Part shown: one piece after another, positions 36,468 through 45,493 of the stretch
How the letters are laid out: the number at the start of each line of letters is the position of its first letter
How positions within the stretch are numbered: position 1 is the stretch's first letter
Origin: Flavipsychrobacter sp.
GTDB taxonomy: Bacteria > Bacteroidota > Bacteroidia > Chitinophagales > Chitinophagaceae
Direction of reading: 5' to 3'
DNA: 64,000 nucleotides
Assembly (NCBI GenBank): GCA_017849575.1
Contig: JAFIGV010000015.1
Coordinates: 62,001 to 126,000 of the forward strand
Notes under the pieces: model-generated
The model's database searches: none
The model's input: only the letters and a program-made list of their open reading frames with translations
Told to the model about the DNA's origin: nothing
Position numbers and translations under genes: made by a program

Positions 36468-36497
36468 CAAAAGCCACTTTGTTTAAGCGGCTTTTGC
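36468..36497 (-). terminator. Terminator of the oxoamine synthase gene
   Basis: CAAAAGCC / GGCTTTTG (8 bp) lies 30 bases past the minus-strand stop, followed on that strand by TATTTT. It sits just before the start of the RmlD-like gene. Confidence 0.5.
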
Positions 36498-36526
36498 ATA
36501 CTTCATTAATTATTGCAGACGATCCG

Positions 36527-37783
36527 TTATGCGGGCATGGCCCCGGCTAACGTCGGCATTTCCTGTGGATATTCCTTATTCAGGAGTTTATCTCGTACCG
36601 TAGAGAATGCCGCAAGCGTTTCGTCGATATCCTGATCGGTATGGGCTGCCGTAGGTATCAGGCGCAGAATGATCTGTCCTTTAGGGATAACCGGATAGAC
36701 AACCACCGAGCAAAAGATGTTGAAATGCTCCCGCAGATCATACACAAGCTGAGTGGCATCAAACAAGCCTCCTTTCATAAATACCGGTGTGACCGGCGTA
36801 TTGGTAGTGCCAATATCAAAACCTTTTTCCTTAAGACCGTTTTGCAGCCGCCTTACATTATGCCACAGTTTTTCTTTCAGTTCCGGTCTTGTGCGCAGCA
36901 GCTCCAGCCTTTTAAGATTACCGACCACTATCGGCATGGGTAGTGATTTTGCAAACACCTGCGAACGCATATTGTACCGCAGAAACTTCAGAATGTTTTT
37001 GTCGCCGGCTATAAACCCGCCGATGCTGGCCATCGACTTTGCAAAGGTGGAAAAATAAATATCTATCTGATCCATGCAATCCTGCTCTTCTCCGATGCCC
37101 GCGCCGGTCTTGCCCATGGTACCAAAGCCATGCGCATCGTCCACAAAAAGACGGAAATCATATTGACGCTTAAGGGCTGCTATTTCCGCCACTCTGCCCT
37201 GATTTCCACTCATGCCGAAAACGCCCTCTGTGATCACCAGAATTCCTCCGCCGGTCTGATTGGCCATTTCTGTGGCGCGTTGCAGTTGTTTTTCACAGTC
37301 GGCTACATCATTATGCTTGTACACGTAGCGATGACCGGGATGCATACGCAATCCGTCAATGATACAAGCATGGCTTTCCGCATCGTACACGATCACGTCG
37401 CGGCGGCTGCAGAGGCTATCAATAGCCGATACCATTCCCTGATAACCATAGTTAAACAGCATGGCATCTTCTTTTCCTACAAATGCTGCAAGTTCTTTCT
37501 CAAGACGGTCGTGGTTATTTGAGTTTCCGCTCATCATACGTGCGCCCATCGGATAGGCAAGGCCCCATTCTGCTGCCGCTTCTGCATCTGCTTTCCTAAC
37601 TTCCGGATGGTTGGCAAGGCCCAGATAATTGTTCAGGCTCCACACAATGCGCTCCTTCCCCATAAACTTCATTCTGTTGCCTATCTCTCCCTCCAGTTTT
37701 GGAAAAGCGAAATACCCCGGTGCTTTTTCTGCATAGTCACCGATAGGCCCGAGCTTACTCTCAAATTTTGCAAATAAGTCCAT
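36527..37783 (-). CDS. spt: Alpha-oxoamine synthase, probable serine palmitoyltransferase
   Basis: A 418-residue PLP enzyme of the alpha-oxoamine synthase family (SPT, KBL, ALAS, BioF). The PLP lysine is Lys249 in FSTFAKSMASIGGF, the PLP Asp is in FVDDAHGFGT, and the glycine-rich YPMGARMMSGNSNNH matches the family start. The variant FAKS and its length match the Bacteroidota enzymes that join serine and palmitoyl-CoA to start sphingolipid synthesis; this phylum makes sphingolipids. No other sphingolipid gene is adjacent, so 2-amino-3-ketobutyrate CoA ligase or BioF cannot be excluded. Confidence 0.78.
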   Translation of the reverse strand: MDLFAKFESKLGPIGDYAEKAPGYFAFPKLEGEIGNRMKFMGKERIVWSLNNYLGLANHPEVRKADAEAAAEWGLAYPMGARMMSGNSNNHDRLEKELAAFVGKEDAMLFNYGYQGMVSAIDSLCSRRDVIVYDAESHACIIDGLRMHPGHRYVYKHNDVADCEKQLQRATEMANQTGGGILVITEGVFGMSGNQGRVAEIAALKRQYDFRLFVDDAHGFGTMGKTGAGIGEEQDCMDQIDIYFSTFAKSMASIGGFIAGDKNILKFLRYNMRSQVFAKSLPMPIVVGNLKRLELLRTRPELKEKLWHNVRRLQNGLKEKGFDIGTTNTPVTPVFMKGGLFDATQLVYDLREHFNIFCSVVVYPVIPKGQIILRLIPTAAHTDQDIDETLAAFSTVRDKLLNKEYPQEMPTLAGAMPA

Positions 37784-37894
37784 ATACTTCTACGGTATTG
37801 ATTTTTCGACTTTTAAAAATAAGCGCGAAATTATAAAAAATTAATCCCATGATCTCTGCTATTTCTCAATTTTGCAGCCAACTTCAATGATCGG

Positions 37895-39517
37895 ATGAAA
37901 CGTATCGCATTTTCGCTCTTCCTTTTTTGGTATGGAATGGCTGCTCACGCACAGCGCGCGCCTCAAAAGCCCAGATTGGTAATTGGTGTGGTGGTAGATC
38001 AGATGCGGTGGGATTATCTCTACCGTTTTCAGGCACATTATGGACAAGATGGATTTGTACGGTTGCTGACGGACGGATTTCGTTGCGAACAGGCTTTCAT
38101 TAATTATCTGCCTTCCTTTACCGCCCCCGGGCATAGCTGCATTTATACAGGGTCGGTTCCTTCTATACATGGCATTGCGGGCAACGACTGGATAGATGTA
38201 GCCACGGGCCGACATTGGTATTGTACAGAAGACACCACGGTGTATCCGCTGCAGGGAAGCAGGGCGGCAGGGAGCATGAGCCCGCGCAATCTGTTGTCTT
38301 CCACCATAACAGACGAGCTGAAGCTGGCCACGAATTTTCGTTCAAAAGTGTTTGGTATTTCACTTAAAGACCGTGGTGCGATTTTACCTGCAGGGCACCT
38401 TGCCGACGGCGCCTTTTGGTACGACGATTCCACAGGTAGTTTCATCTCCAGCAGTTATTACGGTGCCGCGCTTCCAACATGGCTGGTAAACTTCAATCAA
38501 AAGCATCTGTCGGATAGCTTTTTGAGGCAAGGCTGGACATTGCTGCGCCCTGCCGCGGAATACCGGCAGAGCGTGGCTGACGATAATGTTTATGAGGGCA
38601 GGTTTAGCGGAGAACGTAGTCCGGTATTTCCGCACCTTGCCGGCGGAAGCGCTCGTTTTTCTGATCTTCGCCGCATACCGGCGGGCAATGCCTACACGCT
38701 TGCCGCAGCCCGGGCCTGTATCGAAGGTGCTGCACTGGGTCAACGAGCGCAGGCAACAGATTTTCTCTGTGTAAGCCTCTCTGCTACCGATTATATTGGT
38801 CACCAGTTTGGCCCCAACAGTATGGAGGTGGAAGATACCTATCTGCGGCTTGATCGTCAGCTTGCAAACTTTCTTCGGTATCTCGACCGGAAATTGGGCA
38901 AAGACGGCTATCTGTTATTTCTCACAGCCGACCACGGCGCAGCCCATAATGCTGCCTGGCTACAGGATAAGCAAATGCCCGCTGGCAATGTGCCGGAATC
39001 TTCGCTTGCACGAGCGCTTCGGGACTACACCGAACAAACCTTTAAACAACAACATCTGCTGCAAGGCATCGAAAATTATCAGGTTTATCTGGACGAATCG
39101 CGGCTGAAACAGCTACATATAGAACGCAACCGTGTGGTGGATAGCCTGCGCAACTGGCTTTATCGACAGGAGGGCATTGCCTATGTGCTCGATATGAAAA
39201 ATCTGGAGGATGCGGCTGTTCCCCGGCCTATTGTTACGCTGGCGGTGAACGGGTACAACCGCAAACGCAGCGGCGACTTGCTGATGGTGTACGAGCCGGG
39301 ATGGTATCAGGGATACAGCCGTACCGGCACTACGCATGGCACCTGGAATCCTTACGATACGCATATACCCCTTCTTTGGTACGGTTGGCATGTGCCTTCC
39401 GGCAGCACCTACAGAAAAATAAAAATGGAAGACATTTCGGCAACCCTCGCTGCGCTGCTGCAAATACAGATGCCCAATGGCTGCATAGGGTCGGTCATCA
39501 CGGAGTTGTTGCCATAA
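37895..39517 (+). CDS. pafA: PafA-type alkaline phosphatase
   Basis: A 540-residue exported phosphomonoesterase closely resembling Elizabethkingia PafA, a calcium-activated Zn phosphatase. After a signal peptide (LFLFWYGMAAHAQ), the metal ligand Asp35 is in VVDQMRWDYLYR, the nucleophile Thr76 in PSFTAPGHS, Asn97 in GIAGND, and Lys158/Arg160 in ISLKDRG; these are the positions of the PafA active site by my alignment (PafA Asp38, Thr79, Asn100, Lys162, Arg164). The remaining metal ligands appear in DYIGHQFGPNS and ADHGAAHN. It is followed by a terminator that serves the convergent small gene. Confidence 0.93.
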   Translation: MKRIAFSLFLFWYGMAAHAQRAPQKPRLVIGVVVDQMRWDYLYRFQAHYGQDGFVRLLTDGFRCEQAFINYLPSFTAPGHSCIYTGSVPSIHGIAGNDWIDVATGRHWYCTEDTTVYPLQGSRAAGSMSPRNLLSSTITDELKLATNFRSKVFGISLKDRGAILPAGHLADGAFWYDDSTGSFISSSYYGAALPTWLVNFNQKHLSDSFLRQGWTLLRPAAEYRQSVADDNVYEGRFSGERSPVFPHLAGGSARFSDLRRIPAGNAYTLAAARACIEGAALGQRAQATDFLCVSLSATDYIGHQFGPNSMEVEDTYLRLDRQLANFLRYLDRKLGKDGYLLFLTADHGAAHNAAWLQDKQMPAGNVPESSLARALRDYTEQTFKQQHLLQGIENYQVYLDESRLKQLHIERNRVVDSLRNWLYRQEGIAYVLDMKNLEDAAVPRPIVTLAVNGYNRKRSGDLLMVYEPGWYQGYSRTGTTHGTWNPYDTHIPLLWYGWHVPSGSTYRKIKMEDISATLAALLQIQMPNGCIGSVITELLP

Positions 39518-39538
39518 AAAAAGCCCCGCGTGGGGCTT
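39516..39538 (-). terminator. Minus-strand intrinsic terminator
   Basis: AAGCCCC / GGGGCTT (7 bp) followed on the minus strand by TTTTTTT. Only the minus-strand copy has the T-run, so it belongs to the small minus-strand gene at 39541-39657. Confidence 0.8.
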
Positions 39539-39540
39539 CC

Positions 39541-39657
39541 TTAGTGGAGTACTTTAAAAAGGCTTAAGGCAATGGTCACAACAAGGAGTAATCCTCCGGA
39601 TATGCCCAGCCAATGTTCATTTTTGTGTTCTTTTTGTACATCATAGTCAAATCTCAT
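39541..39657 (-). CDS. Small single-helix membrane protein (38 residues)
   Basis: The frame encodes a charged cytoplasmic start (MRFDYDVQKEHKNEHW) followed by one hydrophobic helix (LGISGGLLLVVTIALSLF) and the tail KVLH. The ATG and stop are in frame and a perfect terminator begins 3 bases after the stop on the same strand, which argues for a real gene. It is convergent with pafA. No known family is recognised; it may be a small protein associated with a membrane complex or with envelope stress. I could not find a clear -7 element upstream. Confidence 0.65.
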   Translation of the reverse strand: MRFDYDVQKEHKNEHWLGISGGLLLVVTIALSLFKVLH

Positions 39658-39688
39658 CTGCTCAAAAGGTTTGTGGGGTTTGTAATAA

Positions 39689-39709
39689 GATCTCCGGCGA
39701 GCGGAGATC
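39689..39709. repeat. Inverted repeat
   Basis: GATCTCCG / CGGAGATC, a perfect 8-bp stem with a 5-base loop, upstream of the small membrane protein and the lipoprotein gene. It lacks a T-run on either strand, so a regulatory or terminator role is unclear. Confidence 0.4.
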
Positions 39710-39882
39710 CGGTTTGTTTAAAAATAGGGATAATTCAGCATCGTGCCGAATGTTTTTGATAATTTTCACATGCTATCTTCAAAAATTTGTGTATTTCCGC
39801 TAAGGGAATTCCGCCGGCCGGGTCTTCGGTGCTGTTACAATTTGTTTATCTTCGATGCCTTCAGGTAACAACCAGCTTTTCT

Positions 39883-40593
39883 ATGAAATATATTTGGGTC
39901 GCAGTAGCGCTGTTGTGTTTGTGGGGTTGTAAAAAGGATGGCGGAAATACTGCAAAGCAACCTTTTACCTATGGTTTATCCGGTCTGCCCGATACGATCT
40001 ATGCCGAACAACTCGATACCGTGGAGACCGCATTGATGGCTGATCTGCTGTCCGGTGATGCCGCACAGCTAAGCCTTCAGGTAAGCGGGCTGCCCAATGC
40101 TGTTGGGGCGTCTTTTTCACCCATGGTTGCCATGCCACCATTTGCCGTCAACTTCAGAATAGTAACGCAGTACGCTGATACCGGTAACTACGTACTTACC
40201 CTCAGCGCCTCAGACAGCAAAAGTTCTGTGGAAAGCAAAGTAGTACTTCGTGTGGTGCCCAACCCCGTAAATCCTTCTTTTTTTCTGACGGGCCATTATC
40301 GCGAGCAGGGACCTTGCGTTTTGGGTGCGGTGGATGACACCGTTAATATCACCGAGGAAAAGCCATTCTTCAACAAACTGCGATTATCCGGGCTTTGGCA
40401 TGGCAATCCTACCAATAGCATAGTAGCCGATATAGATCCTGAAAACCATTCGTTGATGATTCCTCCCCAGGTAGTGAATGGTGTAACCTTTACCGGTGAA
40501 GGGACCATAAACGGTACACAGATAGACATTCGTTACAAGGTCTCGCTATCCTTTTCGGAAGATAGCTGTTCGGTGCAGCTAACAAAATTTTAA
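39883..40593 (+). CDS. Hypothetical lipoprotein with Ig-like fold
   Basis: A 236-residue lipoprotein. The signal MKYIWVAVALLCLWGC ends in a lipobox Cys. The mature part has a beta-rich region: ADLLSGDAAQLSLQVSGLPN and NFRIVTQYADTGNYVLTLSA look like an Ig/PKD-type domain (about residues 40-125), followed by a second small beta domain (about 130-236) with PSFFLTGHYREQGP, which resembles lipid-binding or calycin-like small domains in this phylum. No function assigned. A TATCTTCG near -7 element lies at 39847-39854. Confidence 0.7.
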   Translation: MKYIWVAVALLCLWGCKKDGGNTAKQPFTYGLSGLPDTIYAEQLDTVETALMADLLSGDAAQLSLQVSGLPNAVGASFSPMVAMPPFAVNFRIVTQYADTGNYVLTLSASDSKSSVESKVVLRVVPNPVNPSFFLTGHYREQGPCVLGAVDDTVNITEEKPFFNKLRLSGLWHGNPTNSIVADIDPENHSLMIPPQVVNGVTFTGEGTINGTQIDIRYKVSLSFSEDSCSVQLTKF

Positions 40594-40645
40594 AAGAAGA
40601 TATTCCCATATTTGTTTTTGCTATCTTGGTCTAAAACACCGCACG

Positions 40646-41143
40646 ATGGCAAAAATAAATTATGCTTACTTGTTTTTAGCGGCATTGATTCCGCTGGTTA
40701 TGGGCTTTATCTGGTACAGTAAGGCCTTATTTGGAGCGGCCTGGATGCATAGTGCAGGGCTTACTGAGGAACGACTTAAGAAGGGAAACTTTCCGCTCAT
40801 TCTTCTACTATGCTATGTTCTTAGCATTGTGCTGGCTTCAGCGCTTATGCCTATTGTCATACATCAGTTTGGCATTATGTCCGTGCTGGCCAACGGTCTG
40901 GCCGATCCCAACTCTCAGGAAAGTAAAGATTATGCTTATTTCATGGCCCGGTATGGAACCAACTTTCGTACGTTTAAGCATGGCGCTTTCCACGGCAGTT
41001 TGATCTCGGTGTTTTTTGCTTTGCCTTTGCTGGGCATCAACGCGCTCTTTGAACGGCGCAGTGTAAAATATGTTGCGATTCATATAGGATATTGGACCCT
41101 GACGCTCGCGCTTATGGGTGGGGTGGTTTGTGCTTTCATCTAA
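40646..41143 (+). CDS. DUF1761-type membrane protein
   Basis: A 165-residue integral membrane protein with four hydrophobic segments (about residues 5-25, 50-75, 110-130, 140-162) and the DUF1761 start YAYLFLAALIPLVMGFIWYS. Residues Trp-Tyr near GFIWYSKALFGAAWM are typical. Function unknown. It has a TATCTTGG near-consensus -7 element at 40622-40629 and is followed by a long hairpin. Confidence 0.75.
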   Translation: MAKINYAYLFLAALIPLVMGFIWYSKALFGAAWMHSAGLTEERLKKGNFPLILLLCYVLSIVLASALMPIVIHQFGIMSVLANGLADPNSQESKDYAYFMARYGTNFRTFKHGAFHGSLISVFFALPLLGINALFERRSVKYVAIHIGYWTLTLALMGGVVCAFI

Positions 41144-41163
41144 CAAAAAAAATTTTTTATCAC

Positions 41164-41203
41164 CATGCGGCGGACGGCCAATGTGAATTCCGTTCGCCGC
41201 ATG
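41164..41203. terminator. Long hairpin, possible terminator after the DUF1761 gene
   Basis: CATGCGGCGGACGG / CCGTTCGCCGCATG, a 14-bp stem with one G-T pair and a 12-base loop, 20 bases after the stop. T-rich but not a clean T-run afterwards. The rest of the 264-base gap before sucA holds only the sucA -7 element. Confidence 0.55.
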
Positions 41204-41342
41204 TTCATTATTTATGGTTAGTATTCTCTTTTCGCGTCCTCTCGCTTGTTCCACTCGTTCCGTATTGGCCATAGTATAGCCGGACTTATTTTGCTTAGCA
41301 GGAGTTTTGAGAAAGCCGGGGTTAATATTCCTTGTGCTTAAT

Positions 41343-41350
41343 TAACTTTG
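41343..41350 (+). promoter_or_regulatory. sucA promoter -7 element (TAacTTTG)
   Basis: TAACTTTG overlaps the in-frame TTG at 41348, so that codon cannot be the start if this promoter is used; the ATG at 41408 follows 57 bases later. No clear -33. Confidence 0.55.
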
Positions 41351-41407
41351 CTCGCCCAAAAAGAAGGCCGTACTTCATTTCATATTTTCATAACCTTTGG
41401 CAGTAAG

Positions 41408-44140
41408 ATGAAAGACTTTAGTTACGTGATGAGCTCACACCCCTCCTACATCGAATCTCTCTACAGCGACTATGTAAAAGATCCGGAAACTGTTGATCCT
41501 GAACTCGCAAAATTTTTTGAAGGTTTCGATTTCGCCACGGGGAAGCAAAACGGAAGCACAGCAGGCTCATCAGCCGTAACGAGTGAACAACTCGCTAAGG
41601 AGTTCAGTGTTTATCAGCTCATTAATGGCTATCGCAAAAGAGGGCACCTTGTAGCGACTACCAATCCTATTCGTCCACGCAAAGACCGACGCCCAAGACT
41701 GCAGCTTGCAGATGTGGGACTTACCGAATCGGATCTCGATAAAGAATTTTCTGCCGGGCAGTTTGCGGGTATGGGGAAGGCAAAGCTGCGGGATATCATC
41801 GAACGGTTAAAGAAAACCTACGCTTCTGAAGTGGGTATCGAATTCACCTACATCAACGATCCCGAACGTTGCACTTGGGTACAGGATGCGTTCGAGAAGG
41901 TGATGCAACGCTCGCTGAGCATCACAGAGAAAAAGCGCATTCTCGAAAAGCTAAACGAAGGCGTAATCTTCGAGAAATTTCTTCATACAAAATACATCGG
42001 GCAAAAGAGATTTAGCCTTGAAGGCGGTGAAAGTACCATACCTGCACTCGACACCATTATTGCACGGGCCGCCCTGGCGGGGGTGAAGGAAGTAGTCATC
42101 GGCATGGCACACCGCGGCCGCTTAAATGTGTTGGCCAATACATTGGGAAAAACCTACGAACAGATATTCTCTGAGTTTGAGGGCAATATGCCGCCCGACA
42201 CCACAATGGGAAGCGGCGATGTGAAATATCACCTTGGATTTCGATCAAACATCAGGACGGAGTCGGGGGCAGAAGTAAATGTGCAGCTTACCCCCAATCC
42301 CTCGCATCTGGAAGTGGTGGACCCTGTGGTAACCGGTTTTGCCCGTGCCAAGGCAGATATTTTGTACGATAAAGTTTATGATAATGTACTGCCCATCCTG
42401 ATCCATGGTGACGCTGCCATAGCCGGACAAGGGGTGGTGTATGAGCTGCTGCAAATGAGTAAACTGCCTGGTTACTACACCGGTGGCACTATTCACTTTG
42501 TCATCAATAATCAGATTGGCTTTACTACCGACTTTGACGATGCACGGTCTGCAGACTATTGCACCAGCGTGGCCTCTATGGTGCAGGCACCGGTGTTGCA
42601 CGTAAATGGTGACGATCCGGAGGCGGTAGTGAAAGCCTGTGAAATTGCAGTGGCCTACCGGCAAAAATTCAATCAGGACATTTTCATCGACATGGTCTGC
42701 TATCGCCGGCACGGACACAATGAGGGCGATGATCCGAGTTTTACCCAGCCCAAGCTTTATGACCTGATCAAAAAACATCCGAATCCACGCGAAGTCTATA
42801 CCGCCTATCTGCTAAAAAACGGCGAGTCTGACGCACAGCAAATGGCCCGCGAAATGGAGAAGCGTTTTTGGGACGATTTGCAGCAAAGACTCGATGAAGT
42901 AAAACAAAAGCCGCTACCTTACTTGCTACAGGCACCGGAACAGGCATGGCAAAATCTACGCAGGGCCACTGCAAAGGATTTTGAAGCTTCGCCCGAAACG
43001 GCCATAAGTGAAGAGCAGGTGACGACCTTGTTTAATAAGATCATGAGCATTCCGGAAGGATTTAAGCCATTGCGCAAAATCCAGAAATTGCTCGATGAAA
43101 AAAGAAAACTTTTTGAAGAAAACAGGCAGCTCGACTGGGCCACCGGCGAACTTCTTGCGTATGCCAGTTTGCTGGCCGATGGCAAAGATGTGCGTATGAG
43201 CGGTCAGGACGTGCAAAGGGGAACTTTTTCACACCGCCATGCAGTGCTGCATGACGAGCACACGAATGAGGAATATAACCGGCTCAGCAACGTCAATAGT
43301 GAGGTCAGTTTTCAGATCTATAATTCTCTGCTCAGTGAGTTTGCCGTTCTTGGTTTTGAATATGGATATTCCATTGCCAATCCGGACACACTGACCATCT
43401 GGGAAGCACAGTTTGGCGATTTTGCTAATGGCGCCCAAACGGTTATAGACCAGTATATCTGTACTGCAGAGACCAAGTGGAATAAAATGAGCGGAATCGT
43501 GCTGCTGCTGCCGCATGGTTACGAGGGTCAGGGCCCCGAACATTCTTCTGCCCGTCTCGAGCGCTTTCTTCAGCTTTCCGCCGAAAACAATATTGTAGTA
43601 ACCAACATTACGACCGCAGCCAATCTTTTCCATGCACTACGCAGGCAACTTGCCTGGGAGTTCAGAAAACCGCTCGTCAATTTTTCGCCTAAGGCAAACC
43701 TAAGGCTGAACAAAGCCTATTCTGCTGTGGGCGACTTTACACAGGGTGGTTTTCAGGAAGTGATAGATGATGAACTGGTGAAGCAACCGGCAAAGATCAA
43801 AAAAGTGTTACTCTGCACCGGTAAGATTTACTTCGATCTGAACGAAAAGCAAGTGAGTGAAAAGGTTTCGGATGTAGCAGTCGTTCGCTTGGAGCAGGTG
43901 CATCCGTTGCCGCTGAAGCAGCTTAACGAACTGCGTAAAAAATATAAGAACGCATCCTGGGTGTGGGTACAGGAAGAGCCGCGTAACAAGGGTGCATTGA
44001 CCTTTTTGAAGATGAATCTCTTCGACGAATTCCCAATGCAGGCGGTTACACGCCCGGCCAGTGCGGCTTCGGCAACAGGCTTTAGCAAAATGCATGCGCG
44101 CGAGCAGCAGGCCGTAGTGGATCAGGCATTTGCTTTGTAG
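41408..44140 (+). CDS. sucA: 2-oxoglutarate dehydrogenase E1 component
   Basis: A 910-residue thiamine-diphosphate E1 that decarboxylates 2-oxoglutarate in the TCA cycle. The N-terminal SSHPSYIESLYSDYVKDP is typical of OGDH E1; the active-site region shows GMAHRGRLNVLANTLGKTY (about residues 235-255), the ThDP site contains GDAAIAGQGVVYE and the pyrimidine-binding region has FRKPLVNFSPKANLRL. The E2 gene (sucB), usually the next gene, is absent: rimM follows instead. ATG 41408 is preferred over TTG 41348 (see the promoter). Confidence 0.95.
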   Translation: MKDFSYVMSSHPSYIESLYSDYVKDPETVDPELAKFFEGFDFATGKQNGSTAGSSAVTSEQLAKEFSVYQLINGYRKRGHLVATTNPIRPRKDRRPRLQLADVGLTESDLDKEFSAGQFAGMGKAKLRDIIERLKKTYASEVGIEFTYINDPERCTWVQDAFEKVMQRSLSITEKKRILEKLNEGVIFEKFLHTKYIGQKRFSLEGGESTIPALDTIIARAALAGVKEVVIGMAHRGRLNVLANTLGKTYEQIFSEFEGNMPPDTTMGSGDVKYHLGFRSNIRTESGAEVNVQLTPNPSHLEVVDPVVTGFARAKADILYDKVYDNVLPILIHGDAAIAGQGVVYELLQMSKLPGYYTGGTIHFVINNQIGFTTDFDDARSADYCTSVASMVQAPVLHVNGDDPEAVVKACEIAVAYRQKFNQDIFIDMVCYRRHGHNEGDDPSFTQPKLYDLIKKHPNPREVYTAYLLKNGESDAQQMAREMEKRFWDDLQQRLDEVKQKPLPYLLQAPEQAWQNLRRATAKDFEASPETAISEEQVTTLFNKIMSIPEGFKPLRKIQKLLDEKRKLFEENRQLDWATGELLAYASLLADGKDVRMSGQDVQRGTFSHRHAVLHDEHTNEEYNRLSNVNSEVSFQIYNSLLSEFAVLGFEYGYSIANPDTLTIWEAQFGDFANGAQTVIDQYICTAETKWNKMSGIVLLLPHGYEGQGPEHSSARLERFLQLSAENNIVVTNITTAANLFHALRRQLAWEFRKPLVNFSPKANLRLNKAYSAVGDFTQGGFQEVIDDELVKQPAKIKKVLLCTGKIYFDLNEKQVSEKVSDVAVVRLEQVHPLPLKQLNELRKKYKNASWVWVQEEPRNKGALTFLKMNLFDEFPMQAVTRPASAASATGFSKMHAREQQAVVDQAFAL

Positions 44141-44203
44141 GGACCATCATTACTGCCGGCATCGATGCCTGGCAGTTCTGTAGAGATTTGCACAGCCACC
44201 CTT

Positions 44204-44211
44204 TATCTTTG
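44204..44211 (+). promoter_or_regulatory. rimM -7 element (TAtcTTTG), very close to start
   Basis: TATCTTTG ends six bases before the rimM ATG, so a transcript would begin at or next to the start codon. Confidence 0.5.
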
Positions 44212-44217
44212 CTGTCC

Positions 44218-44718
44218 ATGTTACGAGTAGGAAAGATAGTTGCGGCTCATGGATTGAAGGGGCAAGTGGTCTTCACCCATCAGCTTGCGCACAACAACTG
44301 GTTGTCGGCGAATGATTTCCTTTTTCTGGAGCTGAACAAGAATAGCTATATCCCATTTCTGGTGACGGAAGCCCGCGCTACCCAAAGCGGCGAGTTCATT
44401 GTTGCGCTTGAAGAGGTGAATACCGTGGAAGAGGCCCGGGGGTTGATTGGAAAAGCTGTGTTTGTACAGGAGAATAAACTACCTGCCGCCGCCGATGACA
44501 GTCCCTTACTGTGGATTGGCTTTACTATCGTTGACCGTAAACACGGAAGCCTTGGAACCATAGCAGATGTGCTGGAGACGGGCCACCAGTGGCTTGCCCG
44601 GATAGATTGGCAGGGCAGGGAAGTGCTGATACCCCTGATAGAGCCCCTGATCACAGACTTGAATCTCAAAAACCGGTTCATCAGAATGGATCTGCCGGAC
44701 GGGTTGCTGGATATATAA
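44218..44718 (+). CDS. rimM: 16S rRNA maturation factor RimM
   Basis: A 166-residue ribosome maturation factor that binds S19 and assists folding of the 30S head. The start LRVGKIVAAHGLKGQVVFTH and the PRC-barrel half (IVDRKHGSLGTIADVLETGH, and the end VLIPLIEPLITDLNLKN) are both clear. It is followed 18 bases later by trmD, then rplS; rpsP, which normally begins this operon, is not here. Confidence 0.93.
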   Translation: MLRVGKIVAAHGLKGQVVFTHQLAHNNWLSANDFLFLELNKNSYIPFLVTEARATQSGEFIVALEEVNTVEEARGLIGKAVFVQENKLPAAADDSPLLWIGFTIVDRKHGSLGTIADVLETGHQWLARIDWQGREVLIPLIEPLITDLNLKNRFIRMDLPDGLLDI

Positions 44719-44736
44719 AGAACCGCTCAGGAAGAC

Positions 44737-45417
44737 ATGAGGATAGACATCATAACCGTAGTGCCGCAATTGCTTGAGAGTCCGCTGAGTCACTCTATCA
44801 TGAAGCGTGCACAAGACAAAGGCCTTTTGCAGGTACATATTCACAATCTTAGAGACCACACACCCTACAAACACGGACAAGTAGATGATTACCAGTTTGG
44901 CGGGGGCGCAGGTATGGTGATGATGCCCGAACCGTTGGCTATTTTGCTCGATAAATTGAAGTCCGAGCGGCCTTATGACGAAGTGATCTATACTACACCC
45001 GACGGCGAACGTTTTCACCAAAAAACTGCAAACAGACTTTCGCTCAGGGAAAATATCATCATTATTTGCGGGCATTATAAAGGCATCGATGAAAGAATCA
45101 GGACACTATATGTAACACGCGAAATATCCATTGGCGATTTTGTGCTCAGTGGAGGCGAGCTGCCGGCAGCAATGATTGTGGATGCAGTGGGGCGGCTTAT
45201 CCCCGGCGTGTTGAATGACGAAACCTCTGCACTTTTCGATTCTTTTCAGGACAACCTGCTGGCCCCGCCTGTTTATACCCGTCCTGCCGACTTCAGGGGG
45301 CAGAAAGTGCCGGAAGTGCTGTTGTCCGGCGATCCTAAGAAAGTAGAAGCCTGGCGGCATCAGATGGCTGTGGAGCGCACTATTGAACGCAGACCTGATC
45401 TGCTGGAAGAAGATTGA
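44737..45417 (+). CDS. trmD: tRNA (guanine-N1-)-methyltransferase TrmD
   Basis: A 226-residue SPOUT methyltransferase that makes m1G37 and prevents +1 frameshifting. The knot motifs are present: [30 protein letters not shown] and [19 protein letters not shown]. Length is normal. It follows rimM by 18 bases; rplS follows but has its own promoter. Confidence 0.97.
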   Translation: MRIDIITVVPQLLESPLSHSIMKRAQDKGLLQVHIHNLRDHTPYKHGQVDDYQFGGGAGMVMMPEPLAILLDKLKSERPYDEVIYTTPDGERFHQKTANRLSLRENIIIICGHYKGIDERIRTLYVTREISIGDFVLSGGELPAAMIVDAVGRLIPGVLNDETSALFDSFQDNLLAPPVYTRPADFRGQKVPEVLLSGDPKKVEAWRHQMAVERTIERRPDLLEED

Positions 45418-45439
45418 TGCGAACAAAAGCGAAAAAAAT

Positions 45440-45471
45440 TTTGTAATCCTGATTTTATCCCGCTACCTTTG
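45440..45471 (+). promoter_or_regulatory. rplS promoter (-33 TTTG, 20 bases, -7 TAccTTTG)
   Basis: TTTG at 45440-45443, 20-base spacer, TACCTTTG at 45464-45471: the clearest two-element promoter in the window. Its position makes the ATG at 45494 the rplS start rather than an upstream in-frame codon. Confidence 0.85.
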
Positions 45472-45493
45472 CAGACCCAAAATCAAAGTAACA

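Noticed and set aside
39689-39709. 8-bp inverted repeat as a regulator binding site
   Set aside because: A single occurrence without a T-run or a repeated motif elsewhere gives no support for a specific role; listed only as a repeat.
41092-41274. Small plus-strand frame after the DUF1761 gene
   Set aside because: It overlaps the DUF1761 gene and the long hairpin and has no signal or domain features.
44152-44176. Imperfect hairpin after sucA
   Set aside because: It has an internal palindrome and bulge and no T-run, so I did not call a terminator.
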